Source: Bugula neritina (taxonomy: Eukaryota; Bryozoa; Gymnolaemata; Cheilostomatida; Bugulidae). Taken from it: a stretch of 48,814 bases of DNA. The position numbers and the translations under genes are program-made. This document shows, piece after piece, positions 1-10,524 of this stretch (position 1 is its first letter; each line of letters begins with the position of its first letter). The notes beneath the pieces were generated by a model. That model saw only the letters and a list, made by a program, of their open reading frames with translations. It had not been told where the DNA came from and made no database searches. The DNA lies in NCBI GenBank assembly GCA_964035545.1, contig OZ037770.1, forward strand, positions 16,000,642 through 16,049,455. Direction: 5' to 3'.

Positions 1-1
1 G

Positions 2-2394
2 AAAATTAAACCACGAAAGAGTTATGATTGGAATCACCGTATGACCACGCCTCATTTCTTTCCAACACCAAGCTGGGAGAAGACAACTACAGATTTGTTT
101 GATCAGCTTGAGACAACTCCATTTGATTACATCCCACGTATGTATGCTAACACACTGCTATACTCTGTATATTACCGTAATGTTATATATGCTAACACAC
201 TGCTATATTCTGTATACTACTGTAATGTTATATATGCTAATACACTGCTATACTCTGTATACTACTGTAATGTTATATATGCTAATACACTGCTATACTC
301 TGTATACTACTGTAATGTTATATATACTAATACACTGCTATACTCTGTATACTACTGTAATGTTATATATGCTAATACACTGCTATACTCTGTATACTAC
401 TGTAATGTTATATATGCTAATACACTGCTATACTCTGTATACTAGTGTAATGTTATATATGCTAATATACTGCTATATTCTGTATACTACTGTAATGTTA
501 TATATACTAATACACTGCTATACTCTGTATACTACTGTAATGTTATATATGCTAATACACTGCTATACTCTGTCCATTGCTCAGACAACACGTATGGCTT
601 ATCCACGTCAGCAGTTCTCATTGTGTCGCTGATAGCTGCTGCCGTCAGTCTCTGCACAATCTGCATTTGCTGCTGCGTTTGTCACGCTAAGAATCAGCGA
701 AGGAGATTGAGACAGACAGACAGACGCGGTATGTAGAGTATATTGTAGGCCTACGACCTGTATATAGTATATAGTACTACCTGTATATAGTATATAGTAC
801 TACCTGTATATAGTATATAGTACTACCTATATATAGTATATAGTATTACCTGTATATAATATATAGTACTACCTGTATATAGTATATAGTACTACCTGTA
901 TACAGTATATAGTATTACCTGTATATAGTATATAGTACTACCTGTATACAGTATATAGTACCTGTATATAGTATATAGTACTACCTGTATATAGTATATA
1001 GTACTACCTGTATATAGTATATAGTACTACCTATATATAGTATATAGTATTACCTGTATATAATATATAGTACTACCTGTATACAGTATATAGTACTACC
1101 TGTATACAGTATATAGTATTACCTGTATATAGTATATAGTACTACCTGTATACAGTATATAGTACTACCTGTATATAGTATATAGTACTACCTGTATACA
1201 GTATATAGTACTACCTGTATACAGTATATAGTACTACCTGTATATAGTATATAGTACTACCTGTATATAGTATATAGTACTACCTGTATATAGTATATAG
1301 TACTACCTGTATATAGTATATAGTATTACCTGTATATAGTATATAGTATTACCTGTATACAGTATATAGTACCTGTATATAGTATATAGTACTACCTGTA
1401 TATAGTATATAGAGTATAGAGTGTATGGTTACAGTGTCCACGCAGTATACTGGAGCCAACAGGCTGAATGGTGACACAAGATTTGCTGTGAATAGAAACC
1501 CCTGGTCTTCCCCACCTGTCTCTACAAACACTTATCCAGTGTGAGTCACTATTCGTTATAACTTGTATTATACCTCTACTAAAAAAGTTATAATATATCT
1601 ACTAGATAAGTTATATTATATATCTACTAGATAAGTTATATTATATCTACTAGATAAGTTATATTATATCTACTAGATAAGTTATATTATATATCTACTT
1701 GATAAGTTATATTATATCTACTAGATAAGTTATATTATATATCTACTTGATAAGTTATAATATATCTACTAGATAAGTTATATTATATATCTACTAGATA
1801 AGTTATATTATATCTACTAGATAAGTTATATTATATCTACTAGATAAGTTTTATTATATCTACTAGATAAGTTATATTATATCTCTACTAGATAAGTTAT
1901 ATTATATCTACTAGATAAGTTATATTATATATCTACTAGATAAGTTATAATATATCTACTAGATAAGTTATATTATATATCTACTAGATAAGTTATATTA
2001 TATCTACTAGATAAGTTATATTATATATCTACTAGATAAGTTATAATATCTCTACTAGATAAGTTATATTATATCTACTAGATAAGTTATATTATATCTA
2101 CTAGATAAGTTATATTATATCTCTACTAGATAAGTTATATTATATCTACTAGATAAGTTATATTATATCTACTAGATAAGTTATATTACATCTACTAGAT
2201 AAGTTATATTAAATCTACTAGATAAGTTATATTATATCTCTACTAGATAAGTTTTGTGTTTGAAGCCATTCTTGTCATAATTCTCTCTAATTTATAGTCG
2301 TGATACATATTCTGGTTTTCCTCGAGATGTGAGTTTTTCCATGCTGCCCCCTTCCTATGAACAAGCTACAACAGAGACCCAGGCTAGTACTTAG
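2..2394 (+). CDS. Single-pass membrane protein with PPxY tail, Shisa/WBP1-like, 5' partial
   Basis: Four exons join in phase: 2-137, 585-728, 1435-1540 and 2298-2394 (stop TAG). Donors are GTATGT, GTATGT and GTGAGT; acceptors end in CAG, CAG and TAG. The joined frame gives 160 residues in the window and begins upstream of it. Residues 1-50 are a Thr/Pro/Asp-rich, presumably extracellular stretch. Residues 54-77 are hydrophobic and end in a cysteine cluster (CTICICCCVC), a likely palmitoylation zone. Residues 81-93 are basic, fitting a cytoplasmic stop-transfer. The tail is Pro/Ser/Thr-rich with LPPSYEQA at 145-152; PPxY motifs bind WW domains of NEDD4-type ligases. This layout is shared by Shisa, WBP1 and VOPP1 families, but the cysteine-rich ectodomain that would decide is outside the window. 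Coding status is well supported by phase agreement; the family is an inference. Confidence 0.72.
141..575. repeat. 45-bp minisatellite filling intron 1
   Basis: About 9.6 copies of a 45-bp unit beginning GCTAATACACTGCTATACTC, with few substitutions. The unit is a multiple of three without stops in two plus frames, so it produces long but meaningless open frames (41-445 and 99-632). It sits between the GTATGT donor at 138 and the CAG acceptor ending at 584. Confidence 0.95.
750..1413. repeat. 23-bp AT-rich minisatellite filling intron 2
   Basis: Roughly 29 copies of a 23-bp unit built on CTACCTGTATATAGTATATA, with ATATAG/ATACAG variants and occasional shortened units lacking CTA. It occupies nearly all of the intron between 729 and 1434. 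Confidence 0.95.
1587..2253. repeat. 23/25-bp AT-rich minisatellite filling intron 3
   Basis: Roughly 28-29 copies of a unit containing CTACTAGATAAGTTATATTA, alternating between 23-bp and 25-bp forms through an extra AT or CT dinucleotide. It is unrelated to the repeats in introns 1 and 2 and fills most of the intron at 1541-2297. Confidence 0.95.
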
Positions 2395-2489
2395 ACATAC
2401 AGTATCAGTTTCCTCTGGTCTCTTCATATAACTGAGTCAGATGATCAGATGAGTAGTGGTAAGCTTTAAGGTTCTGTCTACTCTTACAG

Positions 2490-2816
2490 TTCAGGGAGCC
2501 AGAAGTATCTTCTCAACCCACCGGCGGTGGTTTACCAGCCTACCATGACTTAATCAAAACGTCACCATATAATTCTGAAGTAAACATTGGCCAAACAGAG
2601 CAAGTCAGACAGGTTGACACTACAGGGCAGGTTGACACTACAGGGCAGGTTGACACTACAGGGCAGGTTGACACTACAGGGCAGGTTGACACTACAGGGC
2701 AGGTTGACACTACAGGACAGGTTGACACTACAGGGCAGGTTGACACTACAGGACAGGTTGACACTACAGGGCAGGTTGACACTACAGTGTTGAATGTACA
2801 TTATATTACAGTATAA
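2490..2816 (+). CDS. Possible alternative last exon with ten QVDTTG repeats
   Basis: After the acceptor CTCTTACAG (ends 2489) a frame stays open for 108 codons to TAA at 2814-2816. It opens with a non-repetitive Pro/Ser/Gly-rich part of about 40 residues and continues as ten tandem hexapeptides VDTTGQ. The previous exon contains an internal GTGAGT donor at 2329 that would end it in phase 0 after residue 139, and this exon also begins in phase 0. Splicing 2328 to 2490 would therefore replace the PPxY tail by the repeat tail. It could instead be 3' UTR in which an 18-bp repeat keeps frames open by chance; the open unique part before the repeat favours coding. Confidence 0.45.
   Translation, partial: FREPEVSSQPTGGGLPAYHDLIKTSPYNSEVNIGQTEQVRQVDTTGQVDTTGQVDTTGQVDTTGQVDTTGQVDTTGQVDTTGQVDTTGQVDTTGQVDTTVLNVHYITV
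2610..2789. repeat. 18-bp minisatellite, ten units
   Basis: Ten head-to-tail copies of CAGGTTGACACTACAGGG; two copies have GGA and the last has GTG instead of GGG. Being a multiple of three, it is open on both strands. On the plus strand it encodes QVDTTG in frame with the exon candidate at 2490. Confidence 0.95.
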
Positions 2817-3194
2817 ACTGTTGATAGCATGTTTAAAAGTATTTTCATGTTTCGATAAACATGGTTTTAAAAATTAATATTTCAGATGAAAATTATTTTT
2901 ATTGCTGTCTTATTACTAAAGGTAATGTATTTTATAATGACTGTTTTTTGTTACCTATTATTTTATGCCATTTGTGGAAAGTTACATTATATTATATATA
3001 TTTTTCTATACTCATACCATATGTATATATTATCCCGCTAACTGACAAAGTGGAGGTAGGTGAGAATATCTTTACATTATAGTTTGACTACCAAAAATAT
3101 AATAACTTTTATTACTGTTAATTCTAATATTTGACATTTTGCTTTTAAAAAGAATTGCTGCAAGAGCTTACTCTTAGTTTATTCTGGAAAAAGA

Positions 3195-3200
3195 AATAAA
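3195..3200 (+). terminator. Candidate polyadenylation signal
   Basis: First clear AATAAA hexamer downstream of the membrane-protein gene. It follows about 380 bp of AT-rich sequence after the repeat exon. Position is plausible for its mRNA 3' end, but no cleavage-site context was tested. Confidence 0.3.
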
Positions 3201-3885
3201 TTTATTTTGAAGCCGAGAGATAGCTATCTGTAATATAACTGCTTATAATATTATGTGAATGTGTAGAACAGGTACCACTATGCATTCCTAAATTGATTTA
3301 AAAGTTACAAATCAGCAAATTTTCAATGAATCTACTGAGTCAGCTGGATATGTCATTTCAGATGAAAGGCAAGCTCTTGAGTCTTGTGAAAATTAGAACT
3401 AAAAATCTCATAATTGATAATGCAATTCTTTTTATTGGGGGTTGTCTTTCTAAAATGGCAAGTTATATTTTTTATTGTTGACATATTTCATGCTAATTTT
3501 TGTGCTGTTTGTTTCGAGACTATAAATAGTTTCCCTCTCTCACTTTCACTAGGTTCAGTTTATAACTACCTCACTCTCTAATTAAGTTATAATTATATTA
3601 TACACGTAGCCTACTAAAACTGAGAAAACCTCTCGAACCTCAACAGTTGACAAACTCTCATAACCACTGAGCTGGGAGTATTCTATAATTACCATAGTAA
3701 ACTACGTCCAAAAAGTCACTTATTTTATCGTAACTTGTGAGTGGCGACAGCAGCTCTCTTTAAAAAGTTTCAGCCCTAAAACTAAGGGTCATTGAGTACA
3801 ATATTTACATGAACACCAACACCGTAGTTCGGATTTCTAAGTCGAAACCAAATCGGTTTCTGAACTATGGGACCCCAAACATTGT

Positions 3886-3912
3886 GCTGCAGCAAGCAAT
3901 GTTTGCTGCAGC
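3886..3912. other. Short perfect hairpin
   Basis: GCTGCAGCAA and TTGCTGCAGC form a 10-bp stem around a 7-base loop. It stands alone in an otherwise unique region. Confidence 0.5.
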
Positions 3913-4172
3913 GAGTTTTGTGGTTTCAGATACTGGGAACACGTGACCTGTTTCAGACGACTGAACGCAGACGATGTTGAAGGGCACTCACAATCAGACG
4001 GACTGACCGCACTCAAAGTTACTGTAAAGTGTAATCACTGGTCTAGCCTACTTCACTCCGGCTTCTTGAAATGACTTCACTTTAAGTCAAAACGTGGTTT
4101 ATGACTCGCTTCAAAATTAGCTTAAAATACACAACTGTCACTGCCAGGTAAGAGTTGAAATTATAAAATCGG

Positions 4173-4430
4173 TTGTGACTATCACTATCAGTATCACTAT
4201 GAGTATGAGTATGACTATGACAGTGATACTCTAACTCTATCAGTATCAATCTATGAGTATCAGTAGAGCTATGAGTATGAGTATCACTATTAGTATGAGC
4301 ATCACTATCAGCGTCATACTCATAGTCATTGTGATTGTCATGCTGACTATCAGTATCAATACGAATATGACTATGAGATTGAAAAGCAGTATGATTATGA
4401 CCATCATCTATCACTATCAGTATTATTTTC
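4173..4430. repeat. Degenerate six-base simple repeat (TATCAC/TATGAG type)
   Basis: Runs of ACTATC, AGTATC, AGTATG and ATGAGT follow each other in a 6-bp rhythm with many substitutions, resuming briefly at about 4500-4530. The open frames across it (4082-4480 minus, 4253-4456 plus) are Asp/His/Thr or Ser/Ile/Met-rich products of the repeat and are not genes. Confidence 0.8.
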
Positions 4431-4625
4431 AGCAAATGTTGTGTTACTGTTGGTGATATTACAGTTAACTGATTCATCATATAATTTTATTTTTGCTATC
4501 AAGTATCAGTATCACTATGACTATCGCTACGATTTGATTTTATAATTGTGATTTGCCATTTGATGAATTACTGCTAACTTTAATTTTATTTTGTATTTAT
4601 TATTTGCATCTATTTTTATTTCTAG

Positions 4626-4747
4626 TTAATGAATATGATGAGCTGCTAAATTATATGCATAATCATGATAGATACAGGGAGGAGCTGTGGCCAGTAGGAG
4701 CCAGTAGATACGGAGTCAGGGTTCTCACAGGAATGGTGACTATATAA
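4626..4747 (+). other. Coding-like terminal exon candidate
   Basis: After a pyrimidine-rich acceptor (TTTTATTTCTAG) an open frame of about 40 codons ends at TATATAA. It is rich in Asn, Glu, Tyr and Arg (for example NEYDELLNYMHNHD, then REELWPVGASRYG), unlike the AT-rich junk around it. I do not recognise the protein and see no convincing partner exon, so it may be a gene remnant. Confidence 0.3.
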
Positions 4748-5401
4748 ACTTGCGTGAGCTGTTCTTATAATAATTATACATAGAATTTGAAGTCCATAAT
4801 TTAGAGCACTGTTAATGCTATATAATTATAATAATAACTGTAAGTATACGTTATAATAATAATTGTGATAATTGTTTTATAGCTTATAGCAATAGCTACA
4901 ATTATAATAGTTATATCATTGACTTGTTTTAAACTGTTGACTTCAAATGGTTCGGACTGTAGACTGAGTCATAATATTTAATATATTGTATATTACAACT
5001 AGTTATAGTATTACTAGCTAGCTCAAATTTCTACACTAACAAGTCAAATGTATTACCAGCTCTATAATTTATGAAATTATTATTAGTATAGTAACTAAAG
5101 CTGTTATTCTTTAAATTTTCTCTTAAAGGTTAGCTTTCCAAAACTTATTTGTTATTGTCAACAGTTGCTTAGCAGTTTTGTTGCAATTGATGAGGTATTG
5201 GTGGATTGCTCTGTTATTCTTAACTAACATATAACTTAACATTTGGGCAGCTTCTGATTTAGACTGTCTACATATCAACTTACAATAAAACAAATTGTTT
5301 ATAATTTACTTGAATTCAAAGTTGAAGAATAAATAGAAGCACTATAGCTAGATTTTCCCCCTTTGTTGTGATTAAATATGCTCATGAATACTTGTCTAGA
5401 A
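4748..5401. other. AT-rich stretch, nothing recognised
   Basis: Dominated by TAATAATTATA-type sequence. No coding-like frame, tandem array or clear transposon end is seen. Confidence 0.5.
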
Positions 5402-5480
5402 CAGTGGTTTCCAACCTGGGGGGAATTCCCCCTAGGGGAGAATTTGGACATTTTAGGGGGGAATTTGGATTTTGAAAAAT
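5402..5480 (+). mobile_element. hAT-like terminal inverted repeat remnant
   Basis: CAGTGGTTTCCAACCTGGGG at 5402 matches the usual 5' end style of hAT/Charlie-type DNA transposons (CAGTGGTTNTCAACC), followed by the typical G/A-rich GGGGGGAATT sequence. No matching far end or target duplication was found, so only one end is claimed. Confidence 0.4.
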
Positions 5481-5941
5481 TCACGCAATTTGTTGAGGTT
5501 TTTGAGCTCTTGCAAATTACATGCATATGCAATTATGCATGTCTATAAATCTTCATCTTAGTTCATCTATTTAACTAAACCATATTCTGCAATCTCAGTT
5601 TACTTCTATACATGAATGTGTGTTTATTAATTACTCTACCCTAACTGTTCTCTGTGTTACTTCAAATGAAAGTCAAAAATATGCAAAAACTAACAGGCCA
5701 ACTTTTAGCAGCCATGCACGTCAATTTCTATGAACTGTATATTACATACCTAGTGAATATATTTGCTACACTAAATAATCTGAACCTAAAAATTCGGGAG
5801 TGCAATCATCATATCATTGCCTTTCATAGCAGCAGAAATTTTTTTAAAGTTACACTAAAGTGGTGTCATCTCTATCAAAAGCATGGTGTCTTTCCCTACA
5901 CTCAATGAACGTTGATAAAAGAAGAACCTGTTCCGATTTTA

Positions 5942-6134
5942 GGTAAAAATAGCACAAGTAAAAATCGCACGCTGGTGTTAAATTTTCCCAAACCCAAACC
6001 TCCAAACCCCTCATCCTGAACGTCTAACCTCCTACTCAAATCTACAATGCTAATATTGAAAATGTGCCAATTTTACTTAATTTTCCATTTGTGCCATTAT
6101 TACCTGTGCCATTTTTACCTGTGCTATTTTTACC
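5942..6134. mobile_element. Palindromic MITE, 193 bp
   Basis: The left end GGTAAAAATAGCACAAGTAA matches the reverse complement of the right end (GGTAAAAATAGCACAGGTAA) over about 29 bp with few mismatches. The interior carries C-rich CCAAACCCAAACCTCC. Short length, strong terminal inverted repeats and absence of coding capacity fit a MITE. The target duplication is unclear and the superfamily is not assigned. Confidence 0.6.
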
Positions 6135-6394
6135 AGACACCACCTGTTACAGATCATTTTTTAAAAAAAACTTCTAGGCATCTCTCTGAACTTTTAATGG
6201 AGTTTTAAGGGTATTTCTCTAAGCTACCTCCCAAAAAAAGAGCTAGATTCTTAACATAACATGTGATCCATTGCAACGCTTTGTTGAAAAGTTTTCAGAG
6301 GAGTTACAGGAGGATTTTTTTGAGTTGGTTCATAATTCAGCATTAAAGAATAATTTGAATTTTGCTCCAGTTGATGTATTGTGGGTAGTGTCCA

Positions 6395-6610
6395 GTATAA
6401 ATTGCACAGGTAATAATGGCACAAATGGAAAAGTAAGTAAAAATGGCGCATGTTTTCAATATCGAGGTGGAGGTTTGGAGTTTGAAAGAGGGGTTTGGGG
6501 GAAAGGATTTTGGGTTTGCAATTGGGATTTTGGAGTTTGGGGGGGGGGTTTAGGTTAGGGGGTGGGAGTTTGAGGTTCAAGAGTTGGGGGCTTGATGAAT
6601 TGTGGGTTTC
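6395..6610. mobile_element. Related inverted half-copy of the palindromic MITE, G-rich
   Basis: GCACAGGTAATAATGGCACA, AATGGAAAAGTAAGTAAAAA and TTTTCAATAT match the reverse complement of the element at 5942-6134, so the two lie in inverted orientation about 260 bp apart. It then runs into a G-rich tract (GGTTTGGAGTTTG, GGGGTTTGGGGG, ten Gs at about 6540-6549) instead of a second terminus. Confidence 0.5.
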
Positions 6611-7477
6611 AACAAGCAAACTCTTCTCGCACATATAACTGACAAATTAAGCAGCACCACCTATCTGTGTAAGGTAGGATTCCCATCTCAAAAACAGCCT
6701 TAACCTGCAGAATGACTTAAGATGGGCCTGGTCAAACACAGAGCTAGACTTAAGTTGTAAAGTTTATTTCATTGGCTAAGTTTGTGAAGATTCAGTTGCA
6801 TTGTGCTAGTTGGCCTTAAGTTCAGTCTATAATTTGTAATGATGCAATACTTTTTTTTAGACTCTCATCCTTGGGTTTATTATATTTTCTATCTACCTAA
6901 ATGTAGTTTGTATTGTGTTTTATATAATATATGGACAAATATTTTATCTACAAGTTTAAAGGTTTGCGGGGTAGTTTATGAAATAAGAAATTGTAACCAG
7001 CAGTTACTTGTAATTATTTATTATTTAGGCAAATAATAAATAATAGCAAATGCTTGTAATTTACTAATAAACTATTATTACTAATAAACTATTATTAATA
7101 TATAAATATTATTGATTAAAATTGATTAACAGAAAAAGTATTTTATAATTAGCAATTTCCGAAGGTCTCTGTTTTACTGTAAAGCAGTCAGTTCTAGTGT
7201 ATCTTGGTTCATTTATTTATTTGTTTGTTTTGCACTGCAAGCTTCCATTGAAATAACCTTTTATGGAATTCAAAATTTTAAGGGTTTTAAGCATTTGACT
7301 CTGTTATCTGCCATTTTCTCTCCATGTAAAGCAACAAGTTAGGTTGTTTGATATACCCTACATAGTTTGACTGTTTGAAGCAAAGCTGCAAGTAACTACA
7401 GTGTAGCTGTGCTGCAGTTTAAAGCTTTCTTTCAAGATAAAGCTAAATCTTAGTAACTGTTATTGTATAGATTATAG
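6611..7477. other. Intergenic stretch, nothing recognised
   Basis: AT-rich with short runs such as TAATAAACTATTATTA. No supported gene, repeat array or transposon end. Confidence 0.5.
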
Positions 7478-7776
7478 ATGCTGCAGATCTTTCTGTGCCT
7501 GTTTGATGTCAGGTGCAGTCATGGTGAAGCTCCTCCAACACTTGTCTGTTCATCCCATACAGCAGCTGATCTTCTCTTGTCATTGCCATATGCCTCTCAC
7601 CTGCCTGCACAGACGTGTCTCACCTGCCTGCACAGACGTGTCTCACCTGCCTGCCGCAGACGCGTCTCACCTGCCTGCCGCAGACGCGTCTCACCTGCCT
7701 GCCGCAGACGCGTCTCACCTGCCTGCCGCAGACGCGTCTCACCTGCCTGCCGCAGACGTGTCAATTGCAGTAAATG
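7478..7776 (+). other. Exon-like segment with GC-rich minisatellite
   Basis: Bounded by an acceptor ATTATAG (ends 7477) and a strong donor GTAAGT at 7777. Two of three frames are open across all 299 bp. One starts with ATG at the first base and contains SPACRRRV repeats; the other contains ASHLPAAD repeats and ends VSIAVNG. The DNA is far more GC-rich than its surroundings. I do not recognise a product. It lies upstream of the plus-strand blocks homologous to the array, so it may be a 5' exon of that transcript. Confidence 0.4.
7593..7760. repeat. 23/24-bp GC-rich minisatellite, seven units
   Basis: Seven copies of a unit containing GTCTCACCTGCCTGCCGCAG. The first two are 23 bp with GCACAGACG; the later ones are 24 bp with GCCGCAGACG. 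The 24-bp form is eight codons, giving ASHLPAAD or SPACRRRV. Confidence 0.95.
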
Positions 7777-8331
7777 GTAAGTAAATATTATTAACCATTC
7801 CCAGTCACTTATACTTGAATACTAGTTGACAGACTTCAATATTCTCTATGTAGAAGTTTTTAGGGTTACTTGTGGTATTTAAAAGTGTTTTATATCAAGC
7901 TTTTCATATTTGTAATTTATTGAACCGTATGGGCTATCATATTTATGTTTTATTTTCATGTTATAATTGAAATCAAATGTTTTAATTTTTTTCACTATAG
8001 CCTTACCAGTACAATCAAGTTGAACTTATGCCCAATGTTTTCATTTGTTTGACTTTATTTCAGTTGCATACTCATCATGGTCATAATCATTCCTCGAAAT
8101 TGACAAGTTGAATATTCAGTTTAAGCTGCTGTAACTATAAAAGCAAGTTATGTTTCTGATTCAAAGAAATTTCTTTCCTGGTTTTGTAGACTATGCTGAT
8201 TTTATCACGATGCAAGTTTCCAATACTCTAGATTTTAGAGCCTATGCCTATAATATGATTTGTCTCCTACATGTCTGTCATCATTTATTCAAAAATTTTA
8301 ATTTATCAAATGTGCATGTTTTGTTTTTTAG

Positions 8332-8448
8332 AATGTCTCCAAGCAGCTCAGATATTCACACATTAGAGAACACATGCAGTTTACACCAGGAAGATGTGAC
8401 CTAGCCAACTGTGGTCAGATCTGAGAGCCCCATCTTGGTTATAATTAG
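8332..8448 (+). other. Block C exon, plus-strand copy
   Basis: Acceptor TTTTTTAG and donor AATTAG|GTATTT bound 117 bp, two more than the seven minus-strand copies. The frame starting NVSKQLRYSHIREHM stays open until TGA after about 31 codons, changed downstream by the 2-bp length difference. Confidence 0.6.
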
Positions 8449-8771
8449 GTATTTATTATTTATGATAATTTTCTCTGTTTTCAATTTTACAGGATTATAA
8501 GGAAAGAATTATCTTGTGCTTCTTGTATTTTTCTTGATAACTGATGTCCATAATTCATGTATATCTATTTCTGTTTGAAGTAGTGAAAAAGTTATGTTTT
8601 TTTCTTTATTTTAGTCTTGTTAACTCCAAGTCTTATGAATTTGTTCAAGTTAATCACTTGTAGTCATTAGACTAGTATGTCAGCTCTGCAAACATTCACT
8701 ATTAGCTAATTAAAATGAAATGTTTTATATAATATTAAGGTAGTTTAGAATATTTCTTGTCTGTTTTGTAG

Positions 8772-8908
8772 TCGTGTTTAACCACATGCAGATCGAAGCT
8801 ATACCTTGCTATCAAGACCAGTTTTATATCTGTGAGATGCTCACAAGCCAACACGTAGCAGTTGTCTTCTCTCTGTGTTTGATTCATCAAAACCTTCCAT
8901 CGGTTCAG
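8772..8908 (+). other. Block D exon, plus-strand copy
   Basis: Acceptor TGTTTTGTAG and donor GTTCAG|GTTTGT bound 137 bp. This is a copy of D with one frame open end to end (VFNHMQIEAIPCYQDQ ... NLPSVQ). In the minus-strand copies 24.0 kb and 28.5 kb that frame is broken by indels, so the open frame is probably incidental. Confidence 0.6.
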
Positions 8909-9100
8909 GTTTGTGTCTAAATGAATTGTTTATTGTAACAATATTTACTCTTTCCCTGTGTTATGTGCTATTAGATTTTAGCATTCATAAAGCTACTACC
9001 AGTGCATGGCAATGAGGTGAAATCAGTTGACCCATATCTGCTCCTAAGTAGTTTTATTCTAGCTCCTAGGGGATAGCTACTCTCATAAATGACGTTAGAT

Positions 9101-9301
9101 TCAGCTTCTTCTACCCTTCTTTTCGACAAAGTTTGATTTAAGATAAGCATAACAAGCGTTACTACTCAAATAGTGAAGCATGTGCTTTTGATAAAAGTGG
9201 CAATATAATTGTATAAAGTGTAGAATATATAACTTTGTAAAGTTGTGCACATAGAACTGTATAGAGGGATGATTAAAATGAAACTGTTCTGTTCGGTACA
9301 T
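9101..9301 (-). other. Block E, plus-unit copy with antisense open frame
   Basis: A 66-codon frame on the minus strand matches the longer frames at 16818-17069, 23501-23845 and 32739-33056 (shared core YCHFYQKHMLHYLSSNACYA). Here it is frameshifted near its C-terminal end (VEKKGRRS) and near the N-terminus, so the copy looks broken. It lies antisense within the D-to-F interval. Confidence 0.4.
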
Positions 9302-9551
9302 AAAATATTCATGCTATATGTTCTGTTAGCTATGAAGTCCACTGTTGATTGATTTTGCCGTAACACTTGGCTGTGTTTCTGCTTTTAGTTTTAAAAAATT
9401 ATGACTGTTTATTTCATTCAAGAATTTCCAAACATGTTTCTAATAAAAGTTAAAACAGCCCATTGTAAAGGCTCTTACAAACCTTACCCAGCTTTAGCTA
9501 TGTATGTAACCTTCCTGGCTCAAACTCAGTGTTGGTTTGTTTCACTTACAG

Positions 9552-9647
9552 GCTACTGATAGCTGCTTCATAATATTCCTTCTGGATGGTTTGGTATTAG
9601 TTGGAGTTGTTTGATCTCTACTTGACCTGAGCTGTTTTCAGACTGAG
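9552..9647 (+). other. Block F exon, plus-strand copy
   Basis: Acceptor TTTCACTTACAG and donor CTGAG|GTGAAC bound 96 bp. In phase 0 after block D it reads ATDSCFIIFLLDGLVLVGVV and stops, a short hydrophobic tail. Matching copies lie at 27127-27224 and 37718-37813 on the minus strand. Confidence 0.5.
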
Positions 9648-10407
9648 GTGAACTGCATACTACTCTATTTGAAGTGCGAGGTTAGCCGGTTATTATACCT
9701 TTTGCATGTCTAAATTTTCAGTAGTGTGTTGGAATTTTTTGTATCTGTATCAGCTGTGATGAAAAGTAGACTTAATTTCTGTCAACATAAAACATATAGC
9801 CAGGAGAATATAAGCTCAGTAGAAGTGAAAATATATGCATCTTCTCCTTGTTTGTCTGAATGTCAATACAAAATTTGACCTAAGATATGAGAAATCAGCA
9901 CCTGATAAGAATTTTATTTTAAGATTTTACTTTTTATGATAATGAAATCATTGCCTTCATTGAACACCATCAATAAGTAATTTATTTGACTTTGGAGTTG
10001 TTTAAGCTGTTTCCTGTAAATGCTAGCAGCAAACCTCATTCCATCTAAATGAGCACTCTTCAATCATATTTATTGTTTTGTCAATTTATTGCTATAACTG
10101 TGTGAAAACCTCTTATTAAATAATATAAGTTTACATAGTGCTATGCTTTCTTGTGGTAAGAAAATGAAGTCTGGTTTTCATTTTAGATTTTTCATAATGG
10201 TTCTGTCAACAAATCATGTTTTTCATTTAAATAATTATGACATTCTTCTATACATCTATACATAAATAAGAATATGAATTTTATTTTGTACTTCTCCATT
10301 TTGCTTCTGTTGCTTTCCTTACCACTGTTATATAAATTAAGCATTTTATTTCATTGTTTTTCATGATGTGCGACTCTGCTTAAATATAGACTGCTTTATT
10401 CTTACAG

Positions 10408-10524
10408 TAACTGCTGTGATGGTCACATGGTCATCTACTAGACAACCAACCAATTGGGTGTAAAGTTGGACAAAGTCATTCTAGATTATTCTTCACATGG
10501 GTCAGCTGGATGAGCTATATGGAG
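10408..10524 (+). other. Block H exon, plus-strand copy
   Basis: Acceptor TTCTTACAG and donor GGAG|GTAATT bound 117 bp, exactly the length of the four minus-strand copies. It contains early stops in each useful frame, so it is exon-like but not evidently coding. Confidence 0.55.

Larger units (their letters stand above)
2817..4172. other. Intergenic AT-rich stretch, no gene seen
   Basis: Short open frames here (for example 2861-3082) are AT-rich with no coding-like composition. From about 3700 to 4080 the sequence is less AT-rich and unique. It contains CACGTG at about 3940 and a perfect 10-bp inverted repeat around 3886-3912, so it could be a promoter region, but no start site can be assigned. 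Confidence 0.5.

Noticed and set aside
41-632. Long overlapping open frames encoding ANTLLYSVYYCNVIY-like repeats
   Set aside because: They are the 45-bp intron minisatellite read in two frames; the true exon stops at 137 at a GTATGT donor, and phases agree with splicing over the repeat.
2540-2801. Two minus-strand frames of CPVVST or CSVNLP repeats
   Set aside because: Shadows of the 18-bp repeat, which is open on both strands; the unique flanking part is coding-like only on the plus strand.
4082-4480. 132-codon minus-strand frame rich in His, Asp, Thr and Ser
   Set aside because: Translation of a degenerate 6-bp simple repeat; no domain and no splice context.
6251-6634. 127-codon minus-strand Pro/Asn/Leu-rich frame
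   Set aside because: Generated by the G-rich MITE-related sequence; composition follows the repeat.
8772-9647. A D-F fused coding gene in the plus unit
   Set aside because: D is open in one frame and F joins in phase, but the minus-strand D copies checked have that frame broken and F stops after 20 codons; too weak to call a gene.
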